Positions 7,478-16,823 of a stretch of DNA of 64,000 nucleotides are shown here, piece after piece (position 1 is the first letter of the stretch; each line of letters opens with the position of its first letter). Below the pieces are notes generated by a model that had not been told where the DNA came from, did no database searches, and saw nothing but the letters and a program-made list of their open reading frames with translations. This DNA comes from an uncultured Clostridia bacterium (GTDB taxonomy: Bacteria; Bacillota; Clostridia; Christensenellales; UBA1242): the NCBI GenBank assembly GCA_934757845.1, contig CAKVLQ010000001.1:181882-245881 (forward strand), written 5' to 3'. Made by a program: the position numbers and the translations under genes.

Positions 7478-10400
7478 ATGGATAAAAATTTCGTTCATCT
7501 TCATCTTCACACCGAATATAGTTTGCTTGACGGTGCGTGCCGAATAAAAAAAGTTGTTAAAAGGGCAAAAGAACTTAATATGCCTGCCATTGCTATGACC
7601 GACCATGGCAATATGTTTGGTGCAATCAACTTTTTTGATGCGTGCGTAGACCTTGACAAAAAATATTTTGAAGAACATGGCGTGCCTGTTGTTAAACCAA
7701 TTTTTGGTTGCGAATTTTATGTGTGCAGTAATTTGGAAAACAAAGAAAGTCGTGAATATGCACACTTAATTTTGCTTGTTAAAAATGAAATTGGATACAA
7801 AAACATTTCAATGCTAAACACAATAGCATTTGAAAAAGGTTTTTATTACAAACCAAGAATAGACTATAACACCCTTGAAAAATATAGCGAAGGATTAATT
7901 TGCTTGTCGGGCTGTTTGGCAGGGGACATTCCACAACTTTTGCTTAAAGGTTTTGACGAAGAAGCCTATAAACTTGGTTTAAGGCTAAAAAATATGTTTG
8001 CTGACGGCGATTTTTATATTGAAATTCAAAACCATTTTTTGCAAGATGAAATAGTTAATCTTCCAAAACTTAAAGAACTTGCAAAAAAACTTGGTGTTAA
8101 AACTGTTGCAACAAACGATGCCCATTACATAAACAAAGAAGACGCCGAAGTTCAAGATGTTTTGATGTGTGTTGCAATGAAAAAATTTGTTGACGACCCA
8201 AACAGGCTAAAATTTTCTACTGACGAGTTTTATTTTAAAACCTATGAAGAAATGAGCGAATTGTTTTCGGAAGAAGAACTTGCAACAACGCTTGAAATTG
8301 CAGATAAATGCAACTATCAATTTGTTTATGGAAATTATTTATATCCAAAATATGTGCCCGAAAATGGCATGACGCCTTATGACTTTATAAGAAATTTGAT
8401 TGATAATGGCTTAAAAACCAAATATCCAAACCCAAGCAAAGAAGTTTTAGACCGAATTGAGTATGAACTTGGTGTTATATCAAGGCTTGGATATGTTGAA
8501 TATTATTTGATTGTTTGGGATTATATCAATGCAGCCCGAAATATGGGCATTGTGGTTGGTCCGGGTCGTGGCAGTGGTGTTGGAAGTATTGTTGCTTATC
8601 TTATTGGAATTACCAGTGTTGACCCAATAAAGTATGGGCTAATTTTTGAAAGATTTTTGAACCCAGAGCGTGTTAGTGCACCCGATTTTGATGTCGATTT
8701 TCAAGATAATAGGCGTGAAGAAGTTGTTGATTATGTTAAGCAAAAATATGGCGAAGACCATGTTTGCCGAATTATAACCTTTGGAACAATGGCAGCAAAA
8801 AACGCAATAAAAGATGTTGGCAGGGTTTTGCAAGTTCCATATTCTGAAACCGATAAAATAACAAAAGTTATTCCAAGCAAGGTTGACGGAAACGATTTGA
8901 AAGATGGCGTTATTGAAAAAGTTTTTGGCTTTTATCATGCAAAACCAGATGCCAAAGATTATGGCGTTGACTATGCAATTCCTGAACTTGTTGAAATTTA
9001 TAATAATGACCCAAAACTAAAAAAAGTTATTGATATTGCAATGAAAGTTGAAGGAATGCCAAGGCAAACAGGAACACACGCTTGCGGAGTTATTATTGGC
9101 GGGCTTCCACTTGAACAAGTTATTCCACTTTCAAAAAATGGAGATGATATTGCATCGCAATATGAAGGTGCACAACTTGAACATATTGGGCTTTTAAAAA
9201 TGGACTTTTTGGGGCTTGCAAACACAACAGATATAAGTAATTGCATTGCAACAGTAAAAAAGTTATATGGAATTGACATAGATTTTTCAAAAAACACTTA
9301 TGACGACCAAAAAGTTTTTGATATGCTTTCGTCAGGGAACACAATGGGAGTATTCCAACTTGAAAGTGGCGGATTTCAAAAGTTTTTGAAAGACCTAAAA
9401 CCAAACTGCCTAGAAGATATTATAGCCGCAGTTGCGATGTATCGTCCAGGACCTATGGATTCTATTCCAGAGTTTGTTCACAACAAATCAAACCCACAAG
9501 ATATTACTTATGTAGACCAGCGTTTAGCACCAATTCTTGACACTACTTATGGTTGCATAGTTTATCAAGAACAAGTTATGAAAATCGTTCAAGCCGTTGC
9601 GGGCTACACACTTTCTCGTGCTGATGGCGTTAGAAAGATGATGGGAAAAAAGAAGGTTAAAGAAATTCAAGCCGAGCGTCAAGTGTTTTTGCACGGAATT
9701 GAATCAACCGCAAAACAATCAGGTTGTCCAGGGGCTTTAAAAATGGGTATGAGCGAAGATGTTGCTAATGAATTATGGGACAAAATGGAGAAGTTTGGGC
9801 GATATGCGTTTAACAAATCTCATGCTGCTGCTTATGCTTATATTGCTTATCAAACCGCATATTTAAAATGTTATTATGAACCTGAATTTTTAACAGCCGT
9901 TTTGAATGACCGAATAACCAAAACTGACGACCTTAAACGATATGCAGCGTATGCAAAAAGTGAAGGCATAGAAGTTTTGCCACCAGACATAAATTTAAGT
10001 GAAAATTTGTTTTCTACAAAAGACAAAAAAATTAGGTTTGGTTTGTCGGCATTAAAAAATGTTGGGTTTAATATTATTGAAAATATCATTAACGAACGAA
10101 ATGAAAATGGAAAATTTGTTGATATTCAAGACTTTATAAAAAGATGCTATAAATTTGGATTAAACAAACGAGTTCTTGAAAGTTTAATTTATAGTGGGGC
10201 ATTTGATTGTTTTGGTGTTCACCGAAGTCAAATGATAAGAGTTTATGCAAATTTGCTTGAACAAAGTTCCAATGTTTCAAAAAGAGAAGCCACAGGGCAA
10301 TTTTCGTTTTTTGACACAATTTTGAAAGATGATGATGTTTTGAACAAAGTTGATTATCCACTTATTTCAGAATTTGACGAACAATCAAAACTTAAATTTG

Positions 10401-11104
10401 AGAAAGAAATTGTAGGCATATATATCTCTGGGCACCCGCTTGATAAGTATGCAAAACTCTTCAATGAATTTAGTTTTAATTCATCATATTTGTCAAAAAA
10501 ATCGGATATAGAAAATGAAGAAGAAGCCGAGTTTGAACCAGAAATGGACGAACTTTCAAATCAAGAAAACATGATAGAAGATGGTGCTACTGTTGTTTTT
10601 GGTGGAATAATAAATGAAATCAAAAAAACTTACACCCGAAAAGATAACAAAGAAATGGCTATTCTTATTATTGAAGATATGTTTGGAACTATTGATGTTA
10701 TGGCATTTCCAAAAATATATGCAAAAGTTAAAGACAAACTTGAAGTTGATAAAATTGTTAAAATTGTTGGAAAAGTTAACAAACGAGCGGGCGAAAACAC
10801 AATTATTATTCTTGAAAAAATTGAAGATATTGAAGGTGAAAAGCCAAAAGAAGAACCAAAAGAAATTCAAGAAGCACCAAAAATTGTGCAAAAAAAGTTA
10901 TATTTAAGATTTGATTGCACAAATGATGCTCTTCAAAATGAAGTTTTAAAAATTTTGTCAAACTATGTTGGAAACACAAAGGTTATAATAAGATGCAACA
11001 AAACAAACAACCTTTATCAAATTCCAACAAGCGTTAATGTTTCAAATGCACTTTTGTATGAACTTTATGAACAAATTGGCGAAAATAACACAGTTTTTAA
11101 ATAA
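7478..11104 (+). CDS. dnaE: DNA polymerase III subunit alpha (DnaE type)
   Basis: Replicative or lesion-associated DNA polymerase catalytic subunit of 1208 residues. The N-terminal PHP domain begins at once (FVHLHLHTEYSLLDGACRI, AMTDHGNMFG). The polymerase core follows, with palm residues in VGPGRGSGVGSIVAYL and PDFDVDFQDNRR carrying the catalytic aspartates. Then come FNKSHAAAYAYIAYQTAYLK, a helix-hairpin-helix region and a C-terminal OB-fold (about 1020-1110). A further C-terminal segment with Glu/Lys/Pro linker ends the protein. PolC is not seen in this window. The start is supported by the -10 box 6 nt upstream. Confidence 0.97.
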   Translation: MDKNFVHLHLHTEYSLLDGACRIKKVVKRAKELNMPAIAMTDHGNMFGAINFFDACVDLDKKYFEEHGVPVVKPIFGCEFYVCSNLENKESREYAHLILLVKNEIGYKNISMLNTIAFEKGFYYKPRIDYNTLEKYSEGLICLSGCLAGDIPQLLLKGFDEEAYKLGLRLKNMFADGDFYIEIQNHFLQDEIVNLPKLKELAKKLGVKTVATNDAHYINKEDAEVQDVLMCVAMKKFVDDPNRLKFSTDEFYFKTYEEMSELFSEEELATTLEIADKCNYQFVYGNYLYPKYVPENGMTPYDFIRNLIDNGLKTKYPNPSKEVLDRIEYELGVISRLGYVEYYLIVWDYINAARNMGIVVGPGRGSGVGSIVAYLIGITSVDPIKYGLIFERFLNPERVSAPDFDVDFQDNRREEVVDYVKQKYGEDHVCRIITFGTMAAKNAIKDVGRVLQVPYSETDKITKVIPSKVDGNDLKDGVIEKVFGFYHAKPDAKDYGVDYAIPELVEIYNNDPKLKKVIDIAMKVEGMPRQTGTHACGVIIGGLPLEQVIPLSKNGDDIASQYEGAQLEHIGLLKMDFLGLANTTDISNCIATVKKLYGIDIDFSKNTYDDQKVFDMLSSGNTMGVFQLESGGFQKFLKDLKPNCLEDIIAAVAMYRPGPMDSIPEFVHNKSNPQDITYVDQRLAPILDTTYGCIVYQEQVMKIVQAVAGYTLSRADGVRKMMGKKKVKEIQAERQVFLHGIESTAKQSGCPGALKMGMSEDVANELWDKMEKFGRYAFNKSHAAAYAYIAYQTAYLKCYYEPEFLTAVLNDRITKTDDLKRYAAYAKSEGIEVLPPDINLSENLFSTKDKKIRFGLSALKNVGFNIIENIINERNENGKFVDIQDFIKRCYKFGLNKRVLESLIYSGAFDCFGVHRSQMIRVYANLLEQSSNVSKREATGQFSFFDTILKDDDVLNKVDYPLISEFDEQSKLKFEKEIVGIYISGHPLDKYAKLFNEFSFNSSYLSKKSDIENEEEAEFEPEMDELSNQENMIEDGATVVFGGIINEIKKTYTRKDNKEMAILIIEDMFGTIDVMAFPKIYAKVKDKLEVDKIVKIVGKVNKRAGENTIIILEKIEDIEGEKPKEEPKEIQEAPKIVQKKLYLRFDCTNDALQNEVLKILSNYVGNTKVIIRCNKTNNLYQIPTSVNVSNALLYELYEQIGENNTVFK

Positions 11105-11142
11105 AAATATATGTTTTTAAAAAAATAGGAGAAAATTTTTAT

Positions 11143-12099
11143 ATGAAAAAAATTGCAATTTTAACAAGCGGTGGCGACAGTCAAGGCATGAATGCTTATA
11201 TTCACAAATTAACAAAACTTTTGCTTAAAAACAAATATTCGGTTGTTGGAATTAAGCGTGGTTATCAAGGATTGCTTGACGAAGATTTTGTTATGCTTTC
11301 AAATGAATATGTTGAAAATATTTCATTTTTGGGTGGAAGTGTTTTGAAAACCGCAAGATGCAAAGAGTTCTCAACTATTGAGGGAGTTAAAAAGGCTTAT
11401 AAAATTTTAAAAAAGCACAAAATTGACCTTTTGGTTGTTTTGGGCGGAAATGGAAGTTATAAAGGTGCAATAAGTTTAATGAACGAAGGGCAAAAATTAA
11501 TTTGCGTTCCGGGCACTATTGATAATGACCTTTATTATAGCGACATTAGCCTTGGTTTTGACACGGCAGTTAATAATGCGGTTAACGCTATTGAAAAAAT
11601 AAAACAAACAATGCTTTCAAACAATCGTGGACTTATTGTTGAAGTTATGGGCAGAGATTGCGGAAATATTGCTTTAAACACCGCAATAAGTGTTAACGCA
11701 AATTGTTTGGTTATTTCAGAAGACGAACAAAGCAAAAATAATATTGAAAAATTTGTTAAAAATGCAATAAAAAATGGCGTGGATAGCCCACTTGTTGTTG
11801 TGCAAGAAAATATTTTAGACGGCGAAGAACTTGCAAAAAACTTGCAAGAAAAATTTAATAAACAATTTAAGTTTGAAAAAATCGGTTATGTTCAGCGTGG
11901 TGGAAGCCCAACTGTTAAAGACAAAATTTTTGCAGCACTTCTTGCAATTCAAACCACAAATTCAATAAAAAATAACGAATATAATATTGCTGTTGGATTA
12001 AATAAAGAAAATATTTTCACAAAAGACCTAAATTTGGTTTTAAAAGCCAAAAGTAACTTCAACAAAAATCTTTATGATTTGTATTTAAGCAATTTATAA
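11143..12099 (+). CDS. pfkA: ATP-dependent 6-phosphofructokinase
   Basis: Phosphofructokinase of 318 residues, the committed step of glycolysis (fructose-6-phosphate to fructose-1,6-bisphosphate). Seen are the nucleotide-binding TSGGDSQGMNA at the start, LGGNGSYKGA, the catalytic PGTIDND segment, LGFDTAVNNA, VEVMGRDCG and the product-site YVQRGGSP. SQ replaces the more common AP/CP in GGDAPGMNA, a mild variation. It has a GGAG ribosome binding site and follows dnaE by 38 nt, the conserved dnaE-pfkA order. A strong terminator overlaps its stop codon. Confidence 0.95.
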   Translation: MKKIAILTSGGDSQGMNAYIHKLTKLLLKNKYSVVGIKRGYQGLLDEDFVMLSNEYVENISFLGGSVLKTARCKEFSTIEGVKKAYKILKKHKIDLLVVLGGNGSYKGAISLMNEGQKLICVPGTIDNDLYYSDISLGFDTAVNNAVNAIEKIKQTMLSNNRGLIVEVMGRDCGNIALNTAISVNANCLVISEDEQSKNNIEKFVKNAIKNGVDSPLVVVQENILDGEELAKNLQEKFNKQFKFEKIGYVQRGGSPTVKDKIFAALLAIQTTNSIKNNEYNIAVGLNKENIFTKDLNLVLKAKSNFNKNLYDLYLSNL

Positions 12100-12126
12100 A
12101 AAAAACCACCTTAATGGTGGTTTTTT
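12098..12126. terminator. Bidirectional terminator between pfkA and a mini-HTH gene
   Basis: A-run, stem ACCACC/GGTGGT with loop TTAAT, T-run. Its symmetry serves both convergent genes. Confidence 0.88.
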
Positions 12127-12331
12127 AATAAAAAAGTTCACAAACGGGGATTTTCATTGCTCTTGCAATTTTAAAAAAATGTTTAACATCTAAATTGGTT
12201 TGCTGATTATAAATTTTTATCAAAACAAAATAACTTATTTTGCACATTTTGCAAAATTTTGTTTTGCTAATCTTGTTGTATTTTAAAAATTTATCAATAA
12301 TTTCTGTTTTTACTATATTATTTTTTTGCAT
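12125..12331 (-). CDS. Mini-HTH protein with an internal CxxC motif (paralogue 2 of 3)
   Basis: A 68-residue paralogue of the proteins at 1610-1813 and 52904-53104: IIDKFLKYNKISKTKFCKMC followed by KIS, then a helix ending KIARAMKIPVCELF as in XRE domains. The CxxC (CKMC) is at the same place in the HTH as in paralogue 1. A clear GGAGG ribosome binding site lies upstream of the ATG. No divergent partner is adjacent, unlike the other two copies. Function is unknown beyond probable DNA binding. Confidence 0.7.
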   Translation of the reverse strand: MQKNNIVKTEIIDKFLKYNKISKTKFCKMCKISYFVLIKIYNQQTNLDVKHFFKIARAMKIPVCELFY

Positions 12332-12426
12332 ATTACCTCCTTATTTTTTGTAAGTTTTTTTTACATAAATAAGAATACAACAAATTTTAAAATAATAATT
12401 CAAAACTACAAAAGTGTAGTGAGTTT

Positions 12427-12849
12427 TTAATTTCCGTTTTTATCATTTACATTTTTATCATTAACATTTTGATTGTTATTGTTATTGTTATTGTTATTGT
12501 TATTGTTGGTTGAATTTTGTGGTTGATTTATTGGGGCGACAGAATTGCTGTTTTGCCCAGAATAATTAACAATATTTTGGTTTTGGTCTATGCTTTGGGG
12601 AAGTGGCTGTTTATTTAGCAAAACTTGGTCTTGATTTTTGTTTTTTTTAAGAGTTAATCTGCCTTTATAGCGTATAACTGCATAAGTTAAAAAAATCGAA
12701 CTTATTCCAATAATGATATAAACAAGTCTTGAAAATATACTGCTTTGCGTGCCAAAAAGCCCTGCCACGAAGTCATATTGAAAAAAACCAATGCAAAGCC
12801 AGTTTAAACTTCCAATTATTGTTATCAAAAAGCAAAAGAATACTAACAT
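12427..12849 (-). CDS. DUF378 (YuzA-like) membrane protein with an Asn-rich tail
   Basis: A 140-residue protein. The first ~60 residues match the DUF378/YuzA pattern: two membrane segments with IIGSLNWLCIGFFQYDFVAGLFG and then VYIIIGISSIFLTYAV. The tail (about 75-140) is low-complexity and Gln/Asn-rich, with twelve consecutive Asn encoded by a (GTTATT)5 hexanucleotide repeat on the plus strand, then a duplicated NVNDK unit. The tail is unusual for the family and may vary in length by replication slippage. Function of DUF378 is unknown. Confidence 0.75.
   Translation of the reverse strand: MLVFFCFLITIIGSLNWLCIGFFQYDFVAGLFGTQSSIFSRLVYIIIGISSIFLTYAVIRYKGRLTLKKNKNQDQVLLNKQPLPQSIDQNQNIVNYSGQNSNSVAPINQPQNSTNNNNNNNNNNNNQNVNDKNVNDKNGN
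12475..12504. repeat. (GTTATT)5 microsatellite inside the DUF378 gene
   Basis: Five perfect 6-bp units encode alternating Asn codons on the minus strand. Unit changes would keep the frame, so only tail length would vary. Confidence 0.8.
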
Positions 12850-12960
12850 ACTTTTAGTTTGTTCATTTTGCTTTTTTTAATGCATAGCAAAAATTTATTG
12901 GAAATTTATTTTTAGATATTAAATAAAAAATCAAATTTAAAGATTATCTTAAAAAATTAA

Positions 12961-12985
12961 TAAAAAAACTGTCTATGACAGTTCA
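12961..12985 (-). terminator. Terminator of the small conserved gene
   Basis: On the minus strand, stem AACTGTC/GACAGTT with a 3-nt loop followed by a T-run. It overlaps the last codons of the gene at 12973. Confidence 0.7.
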
Positions 12986-13236
12986 AAATATTCAATAACA
13001 AGACTATCGAAGTTAACAGAATCAATAAAATCGGTTTTTAAAAATTTTGTTATTCCAAATTCTTCCATTTGATTTTTGTGTTTTGAAAGAATTATTGGCG
13101 TTTCAATTTTAAGTTCATAACAAATTTCTTTAAGTGGTTCATACAAGTTTTGTGCGTCAAATTCATCTGAAACATTAACAACGCATTCTTCAACAATTTT
13201 GTGATTTTTTAATATTTTTGCCCAAAGTTTTTTCAT
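12973..13236 (-). CDS. Conserved small hypothetical protein
   Basis: An 87-residue protein resembling a small family common in Clostridia, with an opening MKKLWAKILKNHKIVEE and a later LSKHKNQMEEFGITKF segment. Its role is unknown. A longer in-frame start at 13275 exists. The ATG at 13236 is chosen because TATAAT (minus strand 13249-13244) ends 7 nt upstream, giving a leaderless mRNA, and because the family opening starts there. It is soluble, with no signal or membrane segment, and is divergent from greA. Confidence 0.7.
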   Translation of the reverse strand: MKKLWAKILKNHKIVEECVVNVSDEFDAQNLYEPLKEICYELKIETPIILSKHKNQMEEFGITKFLKTDFIDSVNFDSLVIEYFELS

Positions 13237-13380
13237 AAAAAATATTATATTTGATAAAAAAAATTTTTGCAACAAAATTTGTTAAAGATATTTTTTTATA
13301 ACCAAAAATTTTTTGTTTTAAATTTGTTTTTTGTTTTTTAAATTTAACCATTTTTTTGTTAAAAATAATTTTAAAATTGG

Positions 13381-13409
13381 TTGACAAATTTTTTAATTAG
13401 TAATATAAT
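13381..13409 (+). promoter_or_regulatory. Consensus promoter of greA
   Basis: TTGACA (13381-13386), a 17-bp spacer and TATAAT (13404-13409), followed by a GGAGGAAAC ribosome binding site. Confidence 0.85.
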
Positions 13410-13431
13410 ATGCAAATTATTGGAGGAAACT

Positions 13432-13911
13432 ATGGGCGAAGAAATTACACACATAACAAAAGAAGGACTTAAAAAACTTCAAGAAGAACTTGATTATTTA
13501 AAAACAACAGAAAGGCTTAATGTTTCAAAAATGATTGGCGAAGCAAAAAGTTTTGGTGATTTAAGCGAAAATTCAGAATATGACGCTGCAAAAACCAGAG
13601 AAGCCGAAGTTGAAACAAGAATTTATGAACTTGAAAATCTAATCAAAAATGCGGTTATCATAAACGCAAAAGAAATTGACACAAGCAAAGTTTCAATAGG
13701 TTGCAGTGTTTTGGTGCATGATGAAATGTTTGACGAAGATGTTCAATACAAAATTGTTGGTGCAACAGAAAGCGACCCATACAAAGGTTTAATAAGCAAT
13801 GAAAGTCCAGTAGGAAAGGCACTTCTTGCAAAAAGCGTTGGTGATAAATGTGAAGTTTTAATGCCAAATGGCAACAAGAATTTCTTAACAATCAAAAAAA
13901 TCAGCGTTTAA
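13432..13911 (+). CDS. greA: Transcription elongation factor GreA
   Basis: GreA rescues backtracked RNA polymerase by stimulating cleavage of the nascent RNA 3' end. The 159-residue protein has the N-terminal coiled coil (ITKEGLKKLQEELDYL through the tip GDLSENSEYDAAK, whose acidic residues enter the polymerase channel) and the C-terminal FKBP-like domain (VSIGCSVLVHDE ... ISNESPVGKALLAKSVGDKCEV). The start follows a GGAGG site; an in-frame start further upstream lies within the promoter and is not used. Monocistronic with its own terminator. Confidence 0.96.
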   Translation: MGEEITHITKEGLKKLQEELDYLKTTERLNVSKMIGEAKSFGDLSENSEYDAAKTREAEVETRIYELENLIKNAVIINAKEIDTSKVSIGCSVLVHDEMFDEDVQYKIVGATESDPYKGLISNESPVGKALLAKSVGDKCEVLMPNGNKNFLTIKKISV

Positions 13912-13929
13912 TAAAAAAAATTTAACAAT

Positions 13930-13960
13930 AAACTCGTTTTATATAAAAAGCGAGTTTTTT
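13930..13960 (+). terminator. Terminator after greA
   Basis: Stem AAACTCG/CGAGTTT extended by a TTT/AAA pairing, followed by a T-run. Confidence 0.8.
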
Positions 13961-14092
13961 ATTGCTAAAAACATTAAACTATTAATAGAAAAATTTATCA
14001 ACATATTGGCAAATCTTTATTTTTAAATTTCTTGAAAAAGAAAAATTAATATACTATAATTTTGATAAACAAAAATAATAAGGGGTAAAATT

Positions 14093-14872
14093 ATGAATAT
14101 ATCAAATAATATCAAAACATTAAGAAAACAAAAAAATTTAAGTCAAGAAAGACTTGCTAAAAAGTTAAATTTATCACCACAAAATATAAGTAAATGGGAG
14201 AACGGAATTAGTGAACCATCAATTTCTTATTGCGTAAAAATGGCTGAAATTTTTAACATTTCACTTGATAGTTTTTTATGTAGGAAACTTAATAATTATG
14301 ATGAATTAGAATTATGGAAAGAACGAGAATTTAATAATAAAGTTTGCAATATTTTAAATAATACATTCCCATCTATAACTTTGGGATTAATATGTGAATT
14401 TAAAAAAGACCATGATATAAATGAACTTGATGATATACTAAATATTGAAAGAAATTATGCTTATACAAAGACAGATTCAAAGCAATTTAAGGCGGATAAT
14501 TTTGTGGGAAGAAGTTCTTTTACTTTAATTTCGTTAAATGAAAATATAAGAAGTAATAGCAAATATTTGAAAAGTAAAGAAAATAGCACAAATAAAACCT
14601 ATAAAGAAATTAAATCAATTTTACCTTCTTTACTAAAAGAGAAATTAAATTATTTATATTCAAAGAAAACTGAATTATTAGATTATATGAAAAAATATGA
14701 TGGTGGAATGGTTTTAGTCTTTTGGCAAACTTACTCAACTCCGTTTTTCGCAGATTTTACACTAACGCCTAAAGATTTAAATAAATTAAAAGAATTGAAT
14801 ATTAAATTTGACGTGGGGATTGGCAATGCTTATTATGAATTAAAAAAATTTATGGATAACATTACTATATAA
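14093..14872 (+). CDS. XRE-family regulator with a C-terminal domain of unknown function
   Basis: A 259-residue protein. Residues 1-62 are a canonical XRE HTH (IKTLRKQKNLSQERLAKKLN, QNISKWENGISEPSISY, MAEIFNISLDSFL). The remaining ~195 residues are Lys/Asn/Glu-rich without obvious motifs, with a hydrophobic FWQTYSTPFFADFTL near 220. The C-terminal part may be a sensor or dimerisation domain; nothing recognised. GGGG precedes the ATG. It stands alone between greA and holB with its own terminator. Confidence 0.8.
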   Translation: MNISNNIKTLRKQKNLSQERLAKKLNLSPQNISKWENGISEPSISYCVKMAEIFNISLDSFLCRKLNNYDELELWKEREFNNKVCNILNNTFPSITLGLICEFKKDHDINELDDILNIERNYAYTKTDSKQFKADNFVGRSSFTLISLNENIRSNSKYLKSKENSTNKTYKEIKSILPSLLKEKLNYLYSKKTELLDYMKKYDGGMVLVFWQTYSTPFFADFTLTPKDLNKLKELNIKFDVGIGNAYYELKKFMDNITI

Positions 14873-14873
14873 T

Positions 14874-14912
14874 AAAAAAGTAGCATAATTATTTGATTAT
14901 GTTACTTTTTTA
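14874..14912 (+). terminator. Terminator after the XRE gene
   Basis: Long stem AAAAAGTAGCATAAT/ATTATGTTACTTTTT with one G-T pair and a T-rich end. Confidence 0.8.
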
Positions 14913-15045
14913 CTTAATTTGCTAGATTTTAATGAATTATTCAATATAATCACACAAATAATTATAATAAATAAAAAAAATTAAATAAGTTGATTTTCAT
15001 GTAAAATAATTATTAAAATACATTTTCATTTTTAACAAATTGTGA

Positions 15046-15051
15046 TATAAT
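15046..15051 (+). promoter_or_regulatory. Leaderless promoter of holB
   Basis: TGTGATATAAT ends 6 nt before a GTG start codon; no ribosome binding site. Confidence 0.55.
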
Positions 15052-15057
15052 AAAATT

Positions 15058-16020
15058 GTGGAAACATCTTTAAATTTTTTTTTGAAAAGCACAAAACTTT
15101 CAAATTTTGCAAAAAAAATTGTCGATTCTGGGCTTAAACAAGCCTATCTTTTTGAAAGTGGGGACAAAGAAAAAAACTATGCTTTTTGCAAAATGTTAAG
15201 TTTGCTTATAAATTGCAAAAACAAAAATATGTGTTTAACTTGCGATTCATGTCAAAAAATTTTGAACAATAATTGCATTGATTTTTTTGTTTATCCAAAA
15301 AACAGTGCGATTTTGGTTGATGATATAAAAGAAATTATCGACTCTTGTTATGTGCTTCCGTTTGAAAATGACTATAAAATTTATGTTTTAAACAATTTTG
15401 ATGAAGCAAATATTGCAAGCCAAAATAAGTTTTTAAAAACTTTGGAAGAACCACCAAAAAATGTTATTTTTTTGCTAAATTCAACAAAAAGTGATATGAT
15501 TTTGCCAACAATTAGGTCAAGGTGCACAAAAATTGTTTTGCCAAAATTTGATAGAGAAGAACTAATTAGTTTACTTAATCAGTTTGGGGCAGAAGTTTCG
15601 GAAAGTGCGCTTGAAAATAGTAATTATGAACTTGGAAATTATATTTCGCTTTTAGAAAACAATTTTGAAATTGAATTTGATTTTTGTTTGAATATGTTAA
15701 AAAACATGAAAAATTCAAGCGATATATTAAAATATTCTTCTCAAATTTTAAAAAACAATAATTTTGAAAGTGTTTATAAGGCGTTATTTTCAATTTTAGT
15801 TGACATTAAAGTTTTCAAAATAAATAAAGATGAAATTAAAAACAAAAATTATGCACAAGACATTCAAATTTTAAGTGAAGATTTCAGCGATAAAGCCGTT
15901 GATGAAATTTTGAAAAACTTAATTTGTGCAAACAAAGAATTAAGTTTTAACACAAACTTAAATTTGGTTGTTGACTGCATATTAATTGATATATTAGAGG
16001 AGAAACACAAATGGAATTAA
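15058..16020 (+). CDS. holB: DNA polymerase III delta' subunit
   Basis: Clamp-loader delta' protein of 320 residues. The opening segment, a zinc-binding cysteine set (CLTCDSCQKIL with upstream Cys), DDIKEIIDSCYVLPFENDYKIYV and the sensor-1-type FLKTLEEPPKNVIFLL with the SRC motif (RSRCTKI) identify the family. As usual for delta', no functional Walker A is seen. The GTG start is chosen because the TATAAT box ends 6 nt upstream. The 3' end overlaps ricT by 10 bp, matching the conserved holB-yaaT order. Confidence 0.9.
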   Translation: METSLNFFLKSTKLSNFAKKIVDSGLKQAYLFESGDKEKNYAFCKMLSLLINCKNKNMCLTCDSCQKILNNNCIDFFVYPKNSAILVDDIKEIIDSCYVLPFENDYKIYVLNNFDEANIASQNKFLKTLEEPPKNVIFLLNSTKSDMILPTIRSRCTKIVLPKFDREELISLLNQFGAEVSESALENSNYELGNYISLLENNFEIEFDFCLNMLKNMKNSSDILKYSSQILKNNNFESVYKALFSILVDIKVFKINKDEIKNKNYAQDIQILSEDFSDKAVDEILKNLICANKELSFNTNLNLVVDCILIDILEEKHKWN

Positions 16021-16823
16021 ATGTTATATCTGCAAAATTTGATGATAATGGCAAAGCATATTATTTTGACCCAAAAAATGTTTTATATAAAGAGGGTGAA
16101 AAAGTTGTTGTTACAACCAAAAATGGAAATGATGTTGCAACAGTTGTTAAATCAAATTTTACTATTGATTCAAGCACTTTTGGAGAAAGTTTAGAACCTG
16201 TTTTAAGGCGTGTTAACAAAAAAGACCAAGAAACAATAAATTTTCACGAGCAAAAAGCAAAACAAGTGTTTAAAGATGCAGTTAAAATTATAAAAGACAT
16301 GAATCTTGATATGAAACTTTTGAAAGTAAAATATGCTTTTGAAGGCAATAAAATAATTTTTATTTATTCAAGTGAAACAAGAGTTGATTTTAGAGAACTT
16401 TTGAAAGAATTTGCAAGCAAATTTAAGGCAAGAATTGAACTTAAACAAATTGGAATAAGAGATGAAGCAAAGATGATTGGTGGGCTTGGACCTTGCGGAA
16501 GAGAAATTTGTTGTGGAAGATGCTTGAAAGATTTTGAAAAAGTTTCGCTTAAATTTGCAAAAAATCAAGGGTTAGCACTAAACACTTCAAAACTTTCGGG
16601 AATGTGTGGGCGTCTTATGTGTTGTCTTGCTTATGAAAATGATATGTATGTTAAAACATTGGAAAGAATGCCAAAAATAAACAGCAAAGTTAAAACCAAA
16701 GAAGGCATTGGCGTTGTTGTTTATAACAATATTTTGAAAGAAAAAGTTACAGTAAAAATTAACGAGGACGAAGACACAACAAAACTTGTTGAATTTGATT
16801 TGTCAGAAGTGGAAAAATTATGA
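16011..16823 (+). CDS. ricT: PSP1-domain regulatory protein RicT (YaaT)
   Basis: A 270-residue PSP1-family protein. In Bacillus, RicT with RicA and RicF forms the Y-complex, an iron-sulphur protein acting on RNase Y-dependent mRNA maturation and on sporulation and biofilm control. The diagnostic cysteine-rich core is present: GGLGPCGREICCGRCL and then LSGMCGRLMCCLAYE. GGAG precedes the ATG, which lies inside the end of holB. It overlaps the downstream methyltransferase by 4 bp, so translation is probably coupled. Confidence 0.93.
   Translation: MELNVISAKFDDNGKAYYFDPKNVLYKEGEKVVVTTKNGNDVATVVKSNFTIDSSTFGESLEPVLRRVNKKDQETINFHEQKAKQVFKDAVKIIKDMNLDMKLLKVKYAFEGNKIIFIYSSETRVDFRELLKEFASKFKARIELKQIGIRDEAKMIGGLGPCGREICCGRCLKDFEKVSLKFAKNQGLALNTSKLSGMCGRLMCCLAYENDMYVKTLERMPKINSKVKTKEGIGVVVYNNILKEKVTVKINEDEDTTKLVEFDLSEVEKL

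Noticed and set aside
10614..10907. Lys-rich frame inside dnaE
   Set aside because: It is an out-of-frame shadow of the DnaE linker and OB-fold coding sequence with no start signals.
12475..12504. CRISPR-like or regulatory repeat
   Set aside because: It is a coding hexanucleotide microsatellite producing poly-Asn.
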